From Isochrysis galbana (Eukaryota; Haptophyta; Isochrysidales; Isochrysidaceae), in NCBI GenBank assembly GCA_018136815.1, contig CM030938.1, positions 4,045,448 to 4,109,447 on the forward strand: a stretch of DNA of 64,000 bases. Direction: 5' to 3'. This document shows, one piece after another, positions 1 to 10,632 of the stretch. The position numbers and the translations under genes are program-made. How positions within the stretch are numbered: the stretch's first letter is position 1; each line of letters opens with the position of its first letter. The notes below the pieces were generated by a model that did no database searches, was not told the origin of the DNA, and worked only from the letters and a program-made list of their open reading frames with translations.

Positions 1-129
1 CTGGTCATTGAGCTTGAGATGGCCCACGACGAGATTGGCGATGGCCGTCGTGAAGTGGACCGAGGGCGGCCGGCCTGGATCGTCGTCGATGGCGGGGACG
101 GCGCCGTCGGGATTGAGGCCGGGTTGCAT
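1..129 (-). CDS. 5' end of an unrecognised protein gene, cut by the window edge
   Basis: Reading the minus strand from an ATG at 129-127 gives 43 open codons beginning MQPGLNPDGAVPAIDDDPGR and continuing off the left edge without a stop. Composition looks like a real protein and unlike the flanking low-complexity DNA. The ATG lies next to a purine/G tract (130-370 on the plus strand), so the coding strand upstream is C/T-rich, as for other host genes here. I do not recognise the family and it is too short to assign a function. It could be a first exon. Confidence 0.45.
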   Translation of the reverse strand, partial: MQPGLNPDGAVPAIDDDPGRPPSVHFTTAIANLVVGHLKLNDQ

Positions 130-930
130 GGAGGCGGAGGGAGGGGGAGAGGGAGGGAGGGAGACGGGGAGGCCGAGCGAGAGAGTTGCAGAGGGCGGGA
201 GGGGGGGGAGAGCGGCGAGGGCTCTCAACAGCGGGCGCTCGGCTTTTCTTTCCCCCCCCCGCCCCCCCTTTCCCCCCTTCCCCCCCCCCTCCCCCCCTCG
301 GGCCGCGGCCAGGGTGGCAGGGGCCCGAGGGGGGCAGGGAGGGGGGGGGCGAGGGGGGGGGGCGAGGGGGGGGAGCGGCAGGTCCGAGCCCCCGCGCCCC
401 CTCGTCGGCGCGACGGGGCCGAGACTCTGCCCCTCACGCACGCAGAACTAACGTACGGACGGACGGCTCCCGCTCGATTCCTTTGGTGGGCGAGGGATCT
501 GAGAGGTCGCGTGGAGAGGGGGGGTTTGCGCGCGGGGGGGGAGGGGGGGGGGGGAAGGGGGGGGGCGGGGGGCGGGGGGAGGATCCAGACTTGCCACGAA
601 CTCTGCCTCTTCCCTATGAGTTCGCCTCCCCTCGGAGAGAAGGGAGCGGTCCAAGGGGGGGCCCTCGTCGTGGCCCTCGTCCGCGCTCGATGCGGGGGAA
701 GATCCGAGAGGAGGCGAAAGCCACACGAGGGGAGAGCGGCGACGATTGCGACGAGACGAGGGGGGGACGGAAACAAACTCGAGCTCTCCACACCGTTTCC
801 CCTTCGGGAGAGAGGGGCTCTTCCCTCTGAACCTCGTATCTCGTATCCGGAGGGCGGTCAAACAGGGGCTTTTTAACTACTAGAAAGGGTTGGGCTGCAT
901 TTTTTGACCGTGGCGCGAGGCCCAATAAAA
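130..930. repeat. Homopolymer-rich G/C and purine tracts
   Basis: Long runs of G or C (for example around 250-300 and 330-375, and 530-580) with GGGAGA motifs. Several frames stay open through this block only because of composition. I see no credible gene in it. Confidence 0.7.
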
Positions 931-1224
931 AACTATCACAGGACGCCGTCCTTTACTTTCTACTAACTGCCAAGTCTTACTGCTAATAATCCGCAAGATT
1001 CCCTCCATCAATTCGAACCCTCCGGACTTTGACCTCGATGATCGTCTCCACTCCCTTGCACACGATGTGCTACGTCTGAGTCAATCTCGAACGTCTGGAA
1101 CATTCTCAATCTATGTCTACATTCATCATGGACTTGATCTCAGTTCACCTCATGCTTCCGGACTCCTCTGATGCTCAATCTCAATGTATTCTCCGATACC
1201 CCAAGGCACCCCTAGGACATTGGC

Positions 1225-1325
1225 TCCGGCCAGAATTTCGAGAAATTTTTTTTGAAATTTGGGTCCAACATCGAAATAAAAATTTTGACCGAAATTTGGG
1301 TGCGTAAGCCTCGAAATTTTGTCGC
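1225..1325. repeat. AAATTTCGA-rich dispersed repeat, copy 1
   Basis: AT-rich segment built from variants of GAAATTTGGGTC and AAATTTTGACCGAAATTTGG. Related segments occur at 3786-3860, 57168-57300 and 58005-58095 (the last in inverted orientation). The base composition contrasts sharply with the GC-rich surroundings. No coding capacity. Confidence 0.55.
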
Positions 1326-1566
1326 ACGGGCGCACGGGCGCATGGCACCTACCCCTACCGCGCAGCGGCTGGCCGGCCGTTCATCGCGGAAGAGGCCCCG
1401 GCGCGACTCCTTGCAAGGGCATGGCGAGGCCGGGGAGGAGTGCAGCTCTCAGCCCTCTTCCTCTCGTGGGGCGTCGCAAGTGGTGGAGTCTAGCTAGTGG
1501 AGTCAGACACGCAGTTCGAGGAGGACGAGGAGTCCCAAGCTGGTAGCGAGGAGGGTGTCGTCGTCG

Positions 1567-2199
1567 TCAGCGAGGATGAGGATGAGACAGGAGAAGGCGA
1601 GGACAGTGAAGACGAGGACGAGCTGGAGAGGGCCATGCAAGAGGATGGGGTGACAAGGGACAAGGGAAGACAGGAATCGACGCAGCCGTGGCGTTATGGG
1701 CCCGCAAAGCACACCTCAATCCCCCTCTGCGCAGGTCACATTTCTGTCGGGGCAAGCGGCGATGCACTTGACGCCCACAAGAGTGGGGTGAAGAAAACAA
1801 GTGTGTCAACAAGTTGGGAAACAGAGGCATGGGGTGCTCTCTAGGGAAGATTGATGGTTGTGAAGTGCCCTCCCATGATGGGTGCACTGATGGTAGAGGT
1901 TTCCACCATGGGGAGGGCAGCAGAGCTGCCCTCCCACATGAGGTGCTCTTGGGGTGGGAGGGTTTCCCACTGTTGGAAGGGGTCTCAAAGACCCCCTGCA
2001 TGCTACGCAGAGCCATGGTGGCAACCTGTTCGGTGCCAGTGCTCGCCACCCCGCGCGCCTGCGCGGGTGTGAGTTGGATGGGTTGGATGGGCTCTGAGAG
2101 GGCTTTCTGACGAGCCGCCTCGGGCGGCATGGGGCGTCCCAGGTGGGGCGCGGTGACGAGGGTCGCCTGGGGCTCGGGAGCGGTTGCGGCACGCTCCAT
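1567..2199 (-). pseudogene. Degenerate LINE ORF1 5' fragment
   Basis: The minus-strand frame starts MERAATAPEPQATLVTAP. This matches the start of the non-LTR ORF1 copies at 32205 and 57613 (MERAPTAP...), and downstream nucleotides around 1870-1920 match 32500-32560 of the 32 kb copy (CCATGGTGGAAACCTCTACC versus CCATGGTGGCAACTCCTACC). The C-terminal half no longer resembles ORF1, so this is a decayed 5' fragment. An acidic plus-strand frame at 1497-1844 overlaps it and is probably incidental. Parentage as a LINE ORF1 is inferred from the shared 5' hairpin and start. Confidence 0.55.
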
Positions 2200-2205
2200 A
2201 GTTCA

Positions 2206-2221
2206 AACTATAACAATAGTT
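2206..2221 (-). repeat. Hairpin AACTATTGTTATAGTT at a LINE 5' end, copy 1
   Basis: Perfect inverted repeat with arms AACTAT/ATAGTT and loop TGTT, 6 nt upstream of the minus-strand ATG at 2199. The same 16-mer precedes ORF1 starts at 15297, 32183 and 57591. Confidence 0.75.
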
Positions 2222-2608
2222 TGTACCTGTTCTCTTACGATAGCTTAATGTGTGTGATACAGGCTGAAGTGTTTTGTTGGAATCTCATGTGGCACAGTGG
2301 ACAGTGGGGATTTGCTTGGTTTTCTGTCCCAAGGTGGCCCTCAGTGCTCGGTTCCATCCCCATCGTTCACCTGTCTGTCGCGATCCCTCACAATGCTGGT
2401 AATCCTTTTCGCAATCCCTCTGGTCCACTACTGGGTACTAGTACAACAAAAACCTCCAGAGGGGGCTACCTGACGCTACGAAAATCTTCGCTAAGAAATG
2501 GTGCGATTCGCCCCCCCCCCCTCTCCCCCCTCCGTCACGCGCGCTCACGCTCTACCCGTAAAGAATCTGCGGTCGCGCCCGCGGTAGGGCTGTGAACCAG
2601 CTAAAGTG

Positions 2609-3374
2609 TTAACCAGTTAACACCCAAACACCCAAGCATTTAACACTACCACCCTGATAGTGTTAGTGCCTCGGGCACTAACACTAACCATCTATGTAGC
2701 AATTTTGCCGCAAGGTGTTAACATGGTGGTAATGGCCCCTTTTGCCGCTGTGTTAAACAGTGTTGTATTCAGGCCTCAGACCTTTTGGCATGAATATTTC
2801 GGCATGATCACGAGCCTTGTTCGTTATATTCCGTCTTCTATGTTCGTCGTGGTCGCGTAAGGCTTGCAGATTCGGATTCTCCCTGGACTCAAGTCCTGGT
2901 TCCTGGTTCGCCGATTTTCGTCTCGAAATTCGAAGATTTGAGTTTTATTTTTACTGTTGCTTGTTACTTGTTATGGTAATTGTCCACGCGTTTAAGTAAG
3001 TAATGGAGGTGGCAGAGATGGGCCCCTCGCATTCAGAACCCCCCCCCCCCCCCGCAGATTTCCTTCTCCCCCCCCTCCGCAGATTCCCCCCCCCCCCTCC
3101 GCAGATTTCCTTCCCCCTCTCCCCCTACCCTTCCCCTTCTGCCTTCTGCGCCCACCTCATATGTCTCTGTCTGACTTCTATCTCTGTCTCATCCGGTGCC
3201 GTCGCCGCTTTCCCTTTGCTTGCGCTTGCGCTTGCCCGACTGTCCCCTTCCGCGCCCCACCCCCCCCCTTGCCCTTGCGCTTGCGTACTTCCAGCCCCCC
3301 CTTTTTTTTATCCATGTTCGGCCCGCTCTAGAAGTAAGGTGTTAACGTGTTAACAATGTTAACATGTTAACACC
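2609..3374. repeat. GTTAAC palindrome clusters flanking a candidate MITE-like segment
   Basis: A perfect palindrome, GTGTTAAC-CA-GTTAACAC, lies near 2610-2628. A larger near-palindrome made of four GTTAAC units lies at about 3341-3374. The phrase CACTAACACTACCAATCTATGTAGC occurs in variant form near 2688, 3389 and 3419. The arrangement resembles a transposon with palindromic termini, but no transposase is visible. Confidence 0.4.
2870..2995 (-). repeat. Dispersed repeat R3, copy 1
   Basis: The reverse complement matches the segments at 23358-23508 and 33510-33655: AACGAGCCAACAATTATAGTAAC-like sequence, then ATTCGAATCGCAAATTTCGAG and CTGGACTTGAGACC. This copy is the most diverged. Confidence 0.55.
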
Positions 3375-3669
3375 CACCACTTTCGCCACTAACACTACCA
3401 ATCTATGTAGCTATAGTCCACTAACACTACCAGCCTATGTAGCTGTGGGCCACTACCATGTTGAAACACGTTTGGTATGGCCGGTGGGTGTTCACAGGCT
3501 TAGCCCGCGGGGGGCCTGAAATTTATTTCCGCACGGCCGTCAGAGTCAGAGGCCTAAAATCGGGTAATTTTCGAACATTTGCCGGCGGAGACCCCCGGTT
3601 TTTTTTTGCTGATATCCCATACCAGAACCTATAGGGAGCTTATTTAGGCCTTAGTTTGCCCATTACAGA

Positions 3670-3775
3670 TGGTGCCCTCCGCACCCCCTAGTGAGTGACC
3701 GGGCTACCAGGGGTTGTCCGCGAATGAGAGAGGGGGGCGCGAGGCCCCCATTGACCCCCACTTATGAAGGTAGGT
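3670..3775 (-). repeat. Fragment of the R2 hairpin repeat family
   Basis: On the minus strand, ACCTTCATAAGTGGGGGTCA is followed by CAATGGGGGCCTCGCGCCCC. This matches the starts of copies at 17215-17390 and 41268-41640. The adjoining CCCCCTAGTGAGTGACCGGG also occurs at about 18395-18415. Confidence 0.5.
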
Positions 3776-3785
3776 CGCCCTAATT

Positions 3786-3860
3786 TTAATTTTCGTCAAA
3801 AATTTCGATTTCGATTGACCATCCAAATTCGACCAAAAATTTTACAAAACTTAAAACTTA
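3786..3860. repeat. AAATTTCGA-rich dispersed repeat, copy 2
   Basis: TTTTCGTCAAAAATTTCGAT followed by CCAAATTCGACCAAAAATTT; same family as 1225-1325 and 58005-58095. Confidence 0.5.
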
Positions 3861-4019
3861 CGTCATAGCCAAAGCCATATTGGTCCCCCAATGGGGGGCG
3901 GCAGACTGGAGACTGCACTAGGCAAGCGTCACGAGAAGAGCACTGACCACCCACTGGGCATGCCTGATGGCAAAAGCCTCTTCCACTCTGGCGATGGTCG
4001 CGCTGCTGGGCAGCGCGAC

Positions 4020-4465
4020 CCTACATGTGAAAAACAGTCGACAAGCCCAAGAAAAACAGTAAAAACAGCTGTTATTGGGTTGTACAGAAAAACAGCCGAA
4101 AACAGCCCGAAAAACAGGCCGCTAGTGTTTACGTTAGAAAATGGTGTTTACGTTAGAAAATGATATTGTGTATTGTGTAAAATTTTGCGCGCGGGGGGTG
4201 GGCGGGGGGGGGGGGGGTTAAGATAGAGGCGTCCGCACTTGCCATAGCCATAACCATAACCATATCATCCATGTACACACATGTACCTAGCGACCTAGCG
4301 AGCAGCGAGCGAGCATTGCGAGCTGCGAGTTGCAGACTTGCAGACACACCGGCGCGCTGGCGCAGCTGGCCCCAGGCTTAGGGCCCAGGCTCAGAAAAAC
4401 GGTGAAAAACACTGTTTTTGGTCTTCATAGAAAAACAGGTTTTCTGTTTTTCACATGTAGGTGCC
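4020..4465. repeat. CAGAAAAAC-type repeats
   Basis: Two clusters, about 4025-4115 and 4390-4460, contain CAGAAAAACGG, GAAAAACAG and TTTTTGGTCTTCATAGAAAA. Related blocks are at 21935-22035 (inverted), 38670-38730 and weakly at 59960-60000. Between the clusters is an AT/G-rich stretch and nothing that I recognise. Confidence 0.45.
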
Positions 4466-4500
4466 TGGTTGGGCTGTAAGTACTGATATTAGTACTGATG

Positions 4501-4600
4501 NNNNNNNNNNNNNNNNNNNNNNNNNNNNNNNNNNNNNNNNNNNNNNNNNNNNNNNNNNNNNNNNNNNNNNNNNNNNNNNNNNNNNNNNNNNNNNNNNNNN
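4501..4600. other. Assembly gap (100 N)
   Basis: Exactly 100 N. A round length like this usually marks a scaffold join of unknown true size. It truncates the Ty3 pol frame on its right. Confidence 0.95.
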
Positions 4601-7600
4601 GAGCCCAGGAGTGGCTCTACGAACGGATCTTCCGCCAGGGCCGCTTTCATCTCTTCGGAAGTCGGCGTACGCGGGGCCAAATAACTGGACTGGATGGCGG
4701 GCCCGGAATCGGAGGCTCGACGACGAGATCGATCCAAAGCTTGAAGCCCTCGCGCCGTAGCTACGGAGCGCGTGATGGCAGCCACCGGATGAGACCGTTC
4801 ATGCTCGGCTAGAGACTCTGAGCTAGGCTCACGTACCGCTAGCGGCGCTGGGCCGGCGAGTGGTTCGTCTTCGTGTTCCGGCTCCAGGGATGCTAGCCGA
4901 GACAGCCCGTCAGCATCCTGATGAACAGCTCCTGGTTTATGTTCGACATCGAACCGGTACTCAGCCAACTTGAGAGCCCACCGAGTCAGCCGAGAGGCTG
5001 GCCCACCGGCTACTTGATCCTTCATGGTATGCAGCCATCGCAGCGCAGAGTGGTCAACGACTAACTTGAACCGACGCCCCCAAAGGTAGGGTCGCCAATT
5101 TCGGATTGATTCCAGGGCAGCCAAGAGCTCAATCTCGGTCACCGTCCAATGGCGTTCGGCCGAGGTGAGACTGCGAGCGTAGTACCCAACGACTCGTTCA
5201 CGGTTATCGTCTCCTAGCTGCGAGAGGATGCCGGCGATGCCCAACTTGCTAGCCCCATCGGTCTTGACGATGAAGGGCCGATCATCCCTGGGTGGAGTCA
5301 AGACGGGCTCCGAAGTGATCGCTGTCTTGAGCTCTTGGATAGCTCGGCGACACTCCTCGGACTGGGACTCCTTTGCCACGTCGCAGCCCTTCCGCGTGAG
5401 GGCAGTGAGAGGAGCAGCCTTAGCGGCGAATTGGCGAATGAATCGACGATAGTAGGAGCAAAGGCCGAGGAAAGATCGAACCGCTTCCAAGGAGTTGATG
5501 GATGACGGGTCGATGTCGGCGACAGCTGCGACCTTCTTCGGGTCCATCTTGAGACCTTCCCTCGAGACAACGTGACCGAGGTACTCCGTAGAGGTGGCAA
5601 AGAAGACACACTTGGACATCTTGCAGGTCAGACCGGCCCACTCTAGCCGTTCGAGAACGAGGTCTAGCCGGTGAAGCATTTGCTCGAACGAAGCCTGTGC
5701 CCTGGCCTCTTCGGAAGGACCCACGCCCGTTGACCAGATGCCCACATCATCGAGGTAAGGCATGCAGATCTCCCACGCTAGCGCACCGAGAACGATGTCC
5801 ATCAAGCGGCACATGTAGGAGGGACCTGATTGGATGCCGAACGGTAGAAAGTTGAACTCGTATTTGCCGCGGTGGGTAGTGAAAGCGGTGATATGTTTGT
5901 GCGATTCTTTGATCGGGATGCCCCAAAAACCAGAGGCTAAATCGAGAGTACATAAGAAGAGAGAACTGAGCGGCCCTTGGCCGGATGCTAGCCTATCAAT
6001 AGCCTCTACAATGAGGGGTAGAGGGCTATCCTCGACGCGTAGCTTGGCGTTCGTGTCGCGGTAGTCCACGCAGAATCGAACGGAGCCATCTTTCTTGCTG
6101 ACCAGGACTACTCGGGAAGCCCAAGCCGAATTTGACTTGCGAATAATGCCGGCGGCTTCCATCTTGGCTACCTCCTCTTCTATGATGAGCTCGCCTGCGC
6201 GGCCCACTCTAGACGGAGCGTGCCGGTGAGGAACAGCGCCGGGGTTGAGTGGCAACTCCACCTCGAGAACGTGCGTATGGTTTGGAGCCCCCGGGTGCAA
6301 CGCGAAAGCTTTGATGCGCCGGGCCAAGAGTTGGCGTACTTCTTCTCGTTGATCGTCGGAAAGAAGCCGGTCTGGATCGATGGTGGCTGAGTCGAGTAGA
6401 GATCGTTGCTCCTCGCTCAGCGCGGTGACAGGGTCACCATCCCCCTCGCTTCCAGTCGGAGTCCAGCCCCGGTGCAACTTGAAACGCACCTGGAGCGAAG
6501 CTATCGCATGCAGAGACGGCAGGGTCAGCGCATTGACCCCGGTGTGGACGATCGTCACCGCGATGCGATGATCTTCCGTGGGCGTGACCACCGTGGGCAT
6601 TACGAGAGGAGACGAATCGAGAGCCTCGCGATTTGGTAGGCGGTCGACCAGCATCGCGCAGTCCGAATGATCTCGGAGAGCTAGCGGAACCCTGACCCAG
6701 ATGGTTGCGCGGTGGAAGGCAGGAATCGTCACCGCTTGCTCCGTGTAGAGAAGATATTCGGACGAGGTAGACGCCGGAGCTTTGGCCGCAAACTCGTCGG
6801 CAGACTCAAAGAGAGGTGTATAGAGTGGCTGTCTAGCATCAGCAGCAGCCTCACCCTCCGATCCGGCCGGGATCTCTCGTGTTGCCGTCGACCTCTCCAG
6901 AAAGTCGACAGTCAGCGGCTGACCGGGTGACATCGAGATAGCTCCGACGAAGCCGGAGTCCGCGACTGGGGGCGGCGCCGTGGAAACTCTGACTACACAT
7001 TCGGAAAGGACTCTTGAAGAGTCTTCTGAATCGCCAGAGGCCGGACGGAGGCGGAGGCTTCCTTCCGAGCTCGCGGCGTCGAGAGAAATGGTAGCGGAGT
7101 GGGCGGCCAAAAAATCGTTCCCGAGCAGAAGCATCGGGTTCCCTTCGATGACCGCGAACAAATGACGAAAGAGGCGGCCGGACAAGGAGAAGACGAGGCT
7201 AGCCCGGCCCCTAGTGATGAGAGGAAGGCCGTCCGGCCCATGTAGGTTGGGGACGGTAGCGTCCGATACGCGTTCGACGCAAGCGTCTTCAGGTAGTCGA
7301 TCGAGAAGAGCAGTGGTGATTACTGACGGGCCCGCTCCAGTGTCAGCCAGGGTGCTGTTCACCGTGAGGGCAACGTCCGGGAGAACGAACCCTTGAGCTG
7401 CGCGGTCGCCATCGGCACGGCAGACCACGAGATCGCGGACATAGAGGCAGTGACGAGGGTAGAGCGGCGGCGGCGTGTCCGCGATAGATTCTACTGGAAG
7501 CGAGGTTCCGGCTCCGGGTGACGGGGTGGTTGGATTGGAGGCTGGCCTGGACGGAGAAGATTCATCGACGTGGGGCACTCGCTCGATAGCGGCGGCTACC

Positions 7601-10600
7601 GTCTGCGGCACGAATGGTATTGAAGAGTATGGGGATGCCTCTGCCGAACTAGAGGGGTTAGGCACGCCATCATAGCCTAGCCCTCGACGGTCCGTCGGAT
7701 GCCGAGGTTGATCCATTTGGCGTGACCATTCCTTCTCCAGGGACTTCTGCAAGTCTGTCTTCGGAAGCTTCGACAACTCGGAAAAACCAGCCGCACTGAG
7801 GCCCCTAGCGGCAGCCCCATCGCCACACAATGCCTGTGGAGTACCTTCTCCGTCGGCGGCGTCGGAGGGCTTGGTCTCGAGGGCCTGCATGCTCCGGTGT
7901 TCTGGAGTCTCGGGCGTATCATCTTCTCCCGAGTCCAGCCCAACATCCCCGTTTTCAAGTGGCCTTTCGGCTACGACCGAACCGGTCGGTTCGGCCACTC
8001 CTTCGTCGCCAGCCGTGAAGGAGGCGCTCGGAGATAGTGCATTGATGCCTTGAGAGCCCAGTCGAGACAAGATGGAAGGTTCCGACGGCTCCGCAGCTGC
8101 CGCTTGCTCAGCGATTTCTTGGGCGATGGAAGGCGTGACATCCCGCCACCGATGGACCCCCGAAATTACATCACGGTCGAAGACCTGCCACTTGCTGCGG
8201 CGCTTCTTCACCGTGTTTGGAGGGCCTGGCGTTGTAGAGCGGTCCTTCATGGGCCACTCCCACGGCGTGAAGTAGTCCACTTCCGCCACGGTCCCGTCTT
8301 GCGATGCGTTGGTTTCCGAGTCCTTCCGATGAAGCAGGCGAGACGCATCGGCAACGGGGCCCGCGTCTGAGATCACGACAACCGAATCAGACACTGGCGA
8401 ACCGCTGGGAGGCGTGAGGTGAGAGCTAGGAGCTGCCTCGCCTCTCCCCTCCATGAAGCGAGCCAGAGCCGTCCTCGGCTCAGCCAGTTCGAAACCGGTC
8501 GAGCAAAGCGAGGGGCGTTCTCTCAAGCTGGCAGCGGCTTGGGAAATTGCCCAGTCCACCGTGAAGTCGAGCGAACGCGACGTCTTGGCTTCGCGCGCAT
8601 AACGGCGCAGGACCGGCATCCACTGGGCCGCCATTGCACCGGCAATGCCTACATAGGTGCGGCTGCGAAAGGCGCCACGGTGGGGCGACGGCGATAGATC
8701 CGCCATCGCGGATAGACGTCCCTCGACAATCTTCGAAGGCTGCAGGGGCGGGAGTGAAGCCGTCAGGTACAGGCCAGTTGCTTTTTGATGGCCCGTGCCG
8801 TGCTGCCACGGCTGCACAAACTGCCGCGGTCGCAACCCCCCGACTAAGGCAGAGGCTTCCGCGTGCATTCGAGGATTTTCGACGGCAACGAAAGGCGCGT
8901 CGGCGCTTGCCATGGCGAGGAAGACTCTAGCGGCGGATTCGAGAGCCTGGCGTCGTCCCGGCTCCCGATCGAGCCACTGGCAACTCACCGCCGACAAATA
9001 CGTGCACGGCGGATGCGCAACCACGAGGTCCCAACCGAGGTTTTGAATGTGAAGAGCATCTCCGCAGAAGTGGGGAATGTAGTCGATCTCCGACGGTCGT
9101 AGATCGCACGTCGCGACGTGCGCTCCGGCGAGTAGGAACATCGAAGACACGACCCCGCTAGCTTCACCGACGACTAGAACGCGGGGTGGAGGAATCCCCT
9201 CGGCCGCGTCGAGCGTCACGGCGTCGTGGATCGCCGCTAACTCAGCGCAAAGCTCGTCAAAATGCGTCGGCAGTACGGCAGAGGGTGATGAATGAGTGCT
9301 CGCGTGCGGCCGCCGCACGGCTAGAGCAGCTTCGGCGAGATGGCGGGGCAAGATGACGGAGGAACCGCTAGCCCGGGCACGGGAGGCGGCTAACATTTGG
9401 AGCTCGCGCGTAGGGGCGCGGGCAGTTGCAGTAGACTTGGCGGCCGAGGAACAACCAACCACGGCGATCCGGTGGATGGCCTCGGCAACGGAATTCAGGG
9501 GAAGGAGGTCGTCGCCCTCGAGTTTCGGTGGGCTAGACCTGAAGGGGGTTGGCTCCGGCGGGCGATCCCTGGAACGGGGATCCTCCGGAGAGCCGAGAGA
9601 AAGAGGAGACGCCGGCGTCCGTATGGTGCGCGACGAGGGATCGTAGTCGACGGCCCCTGCGTCTCCCGAGTCTGCGGTGGCCACGGCGTGAGCGCGGAAA
9701 GCCGCAGCTCCCTTGGAACCTTCATCTTCATTGACTCCGGAAGCCGACCCTTCCGGGTCGGGAACCAGATCAGAAACGAGAACGGGTGCAACTTCGAGAC
9801 GAGAGAATGAACACGACGACGGAGAAATATAACGAACCGGGGAGAGAGGTGAAGAGGAGACACTAGTCTCCGCCTCAACAGCACGAGAACCTACGGTAGA
9901 CAACGACGATTCGTCCGCAGAGCGGCTCCGGCTATGGCCCTTGGGAGAGAGGTCTCCAGTGGGGTCCCGCCGGGAAAGAGCAGAAACAGGTAAAGCAGCA
10001 ACAACGTTTTCGGACGCGGCAGCGGCCACGTCGGACCTATCCATAGAACCTAGAGCAGAAGATGATACCGAGTCGACAGCCCTCGAGGGCTTCACAACTG
10101 ATTGTTTACGAAACGAAGAGACCGAAGACGCGTCGAATCCACCTAGCCCACCCCCTTGGGCAGGGCCGTCGGGGGGTGAATCCAGGGATGAAGATGCGTC
10201 GAAAGACCTAGGCGAATTTGAAGAAACCGAAGACAGCATAGCATCCGTAGAAATAGATTCCAAGAGGGGCAGCGAGCGAGAATCGGCCCCTAACATCCTA
10301 ATAGCGTGCGGAGTAATAGAAGAACTTGTAGACGTACACGAATTTCGGAGAGTCGGGTCGCGACTATCTCCGGGGCAAACCTGTTTCCAGGAGCCCGGGT
10401 CAAGTGTCGACTCCGGCTTCCGAGATAGCCGTTCGGCGGGGGCCTCAGCCGGCGAGGCGGCTCCCACCGTCGAGGACTGAATAGAGCTAGAGACAGGGGG
10501 AGAATCGCCGCGTTGACAGCTCTTCTCCCCAAGCGGCGTAGGGATCGGATCGGGATGGTGGTGGTGGCGTTCGGGCCCACCGCCCGCGATGTTCTCCGCC

Positions 10601-10632
10601 AGGGTTTGAAGGACGGGGACCCCGCCGGACCC
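4601..10632 (-). CDS. pol: Ty3/gypsy-type pol with embedded cytosine methyltransferase-like domain (integrase lost to gap)
   Basis: One open frame of about 2000 codons runs from the codon after the gag UAG to the gap. Counting from the GTG at 10467, the order is: a Ser/Pro-rich region (to about 425); a SAM-dependent C5-methyltransferase-like domain (about 429-625) with VLVVGEASG, PPC at 486-488, ENP at 530-532 and KATGLYL at 562; an aspartic protease with DTGAG from 1042 and LLGNDFL near 1112; reverse transcriptase with YLDD at 1571-1574; and RNase H from TDGAS (about 1736) to DADGLSR (about 1851). The frame stops at N just where the integrase zinc finger should begin. There is no ATG near the start, so translation as a Gag-Pol readthrough product is likely. 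All visible catalytic motifs look intact. Confidence 0.92.

Noticed and set aside
8-876. Overlapping open frames in the first 900 nt
   Set aside because: Overlap on both strands in homopolymer G/C DNA; only the 43-codon minus-strand frame at 1-129 has protein-like composition.
1497-1844. Acidic plus-strand frame (EEDEESQAGSEEGV...)
   Set aside because: Overlaps the decayed LINE ORF1 on the other strand and shows no domain; probably incidental.
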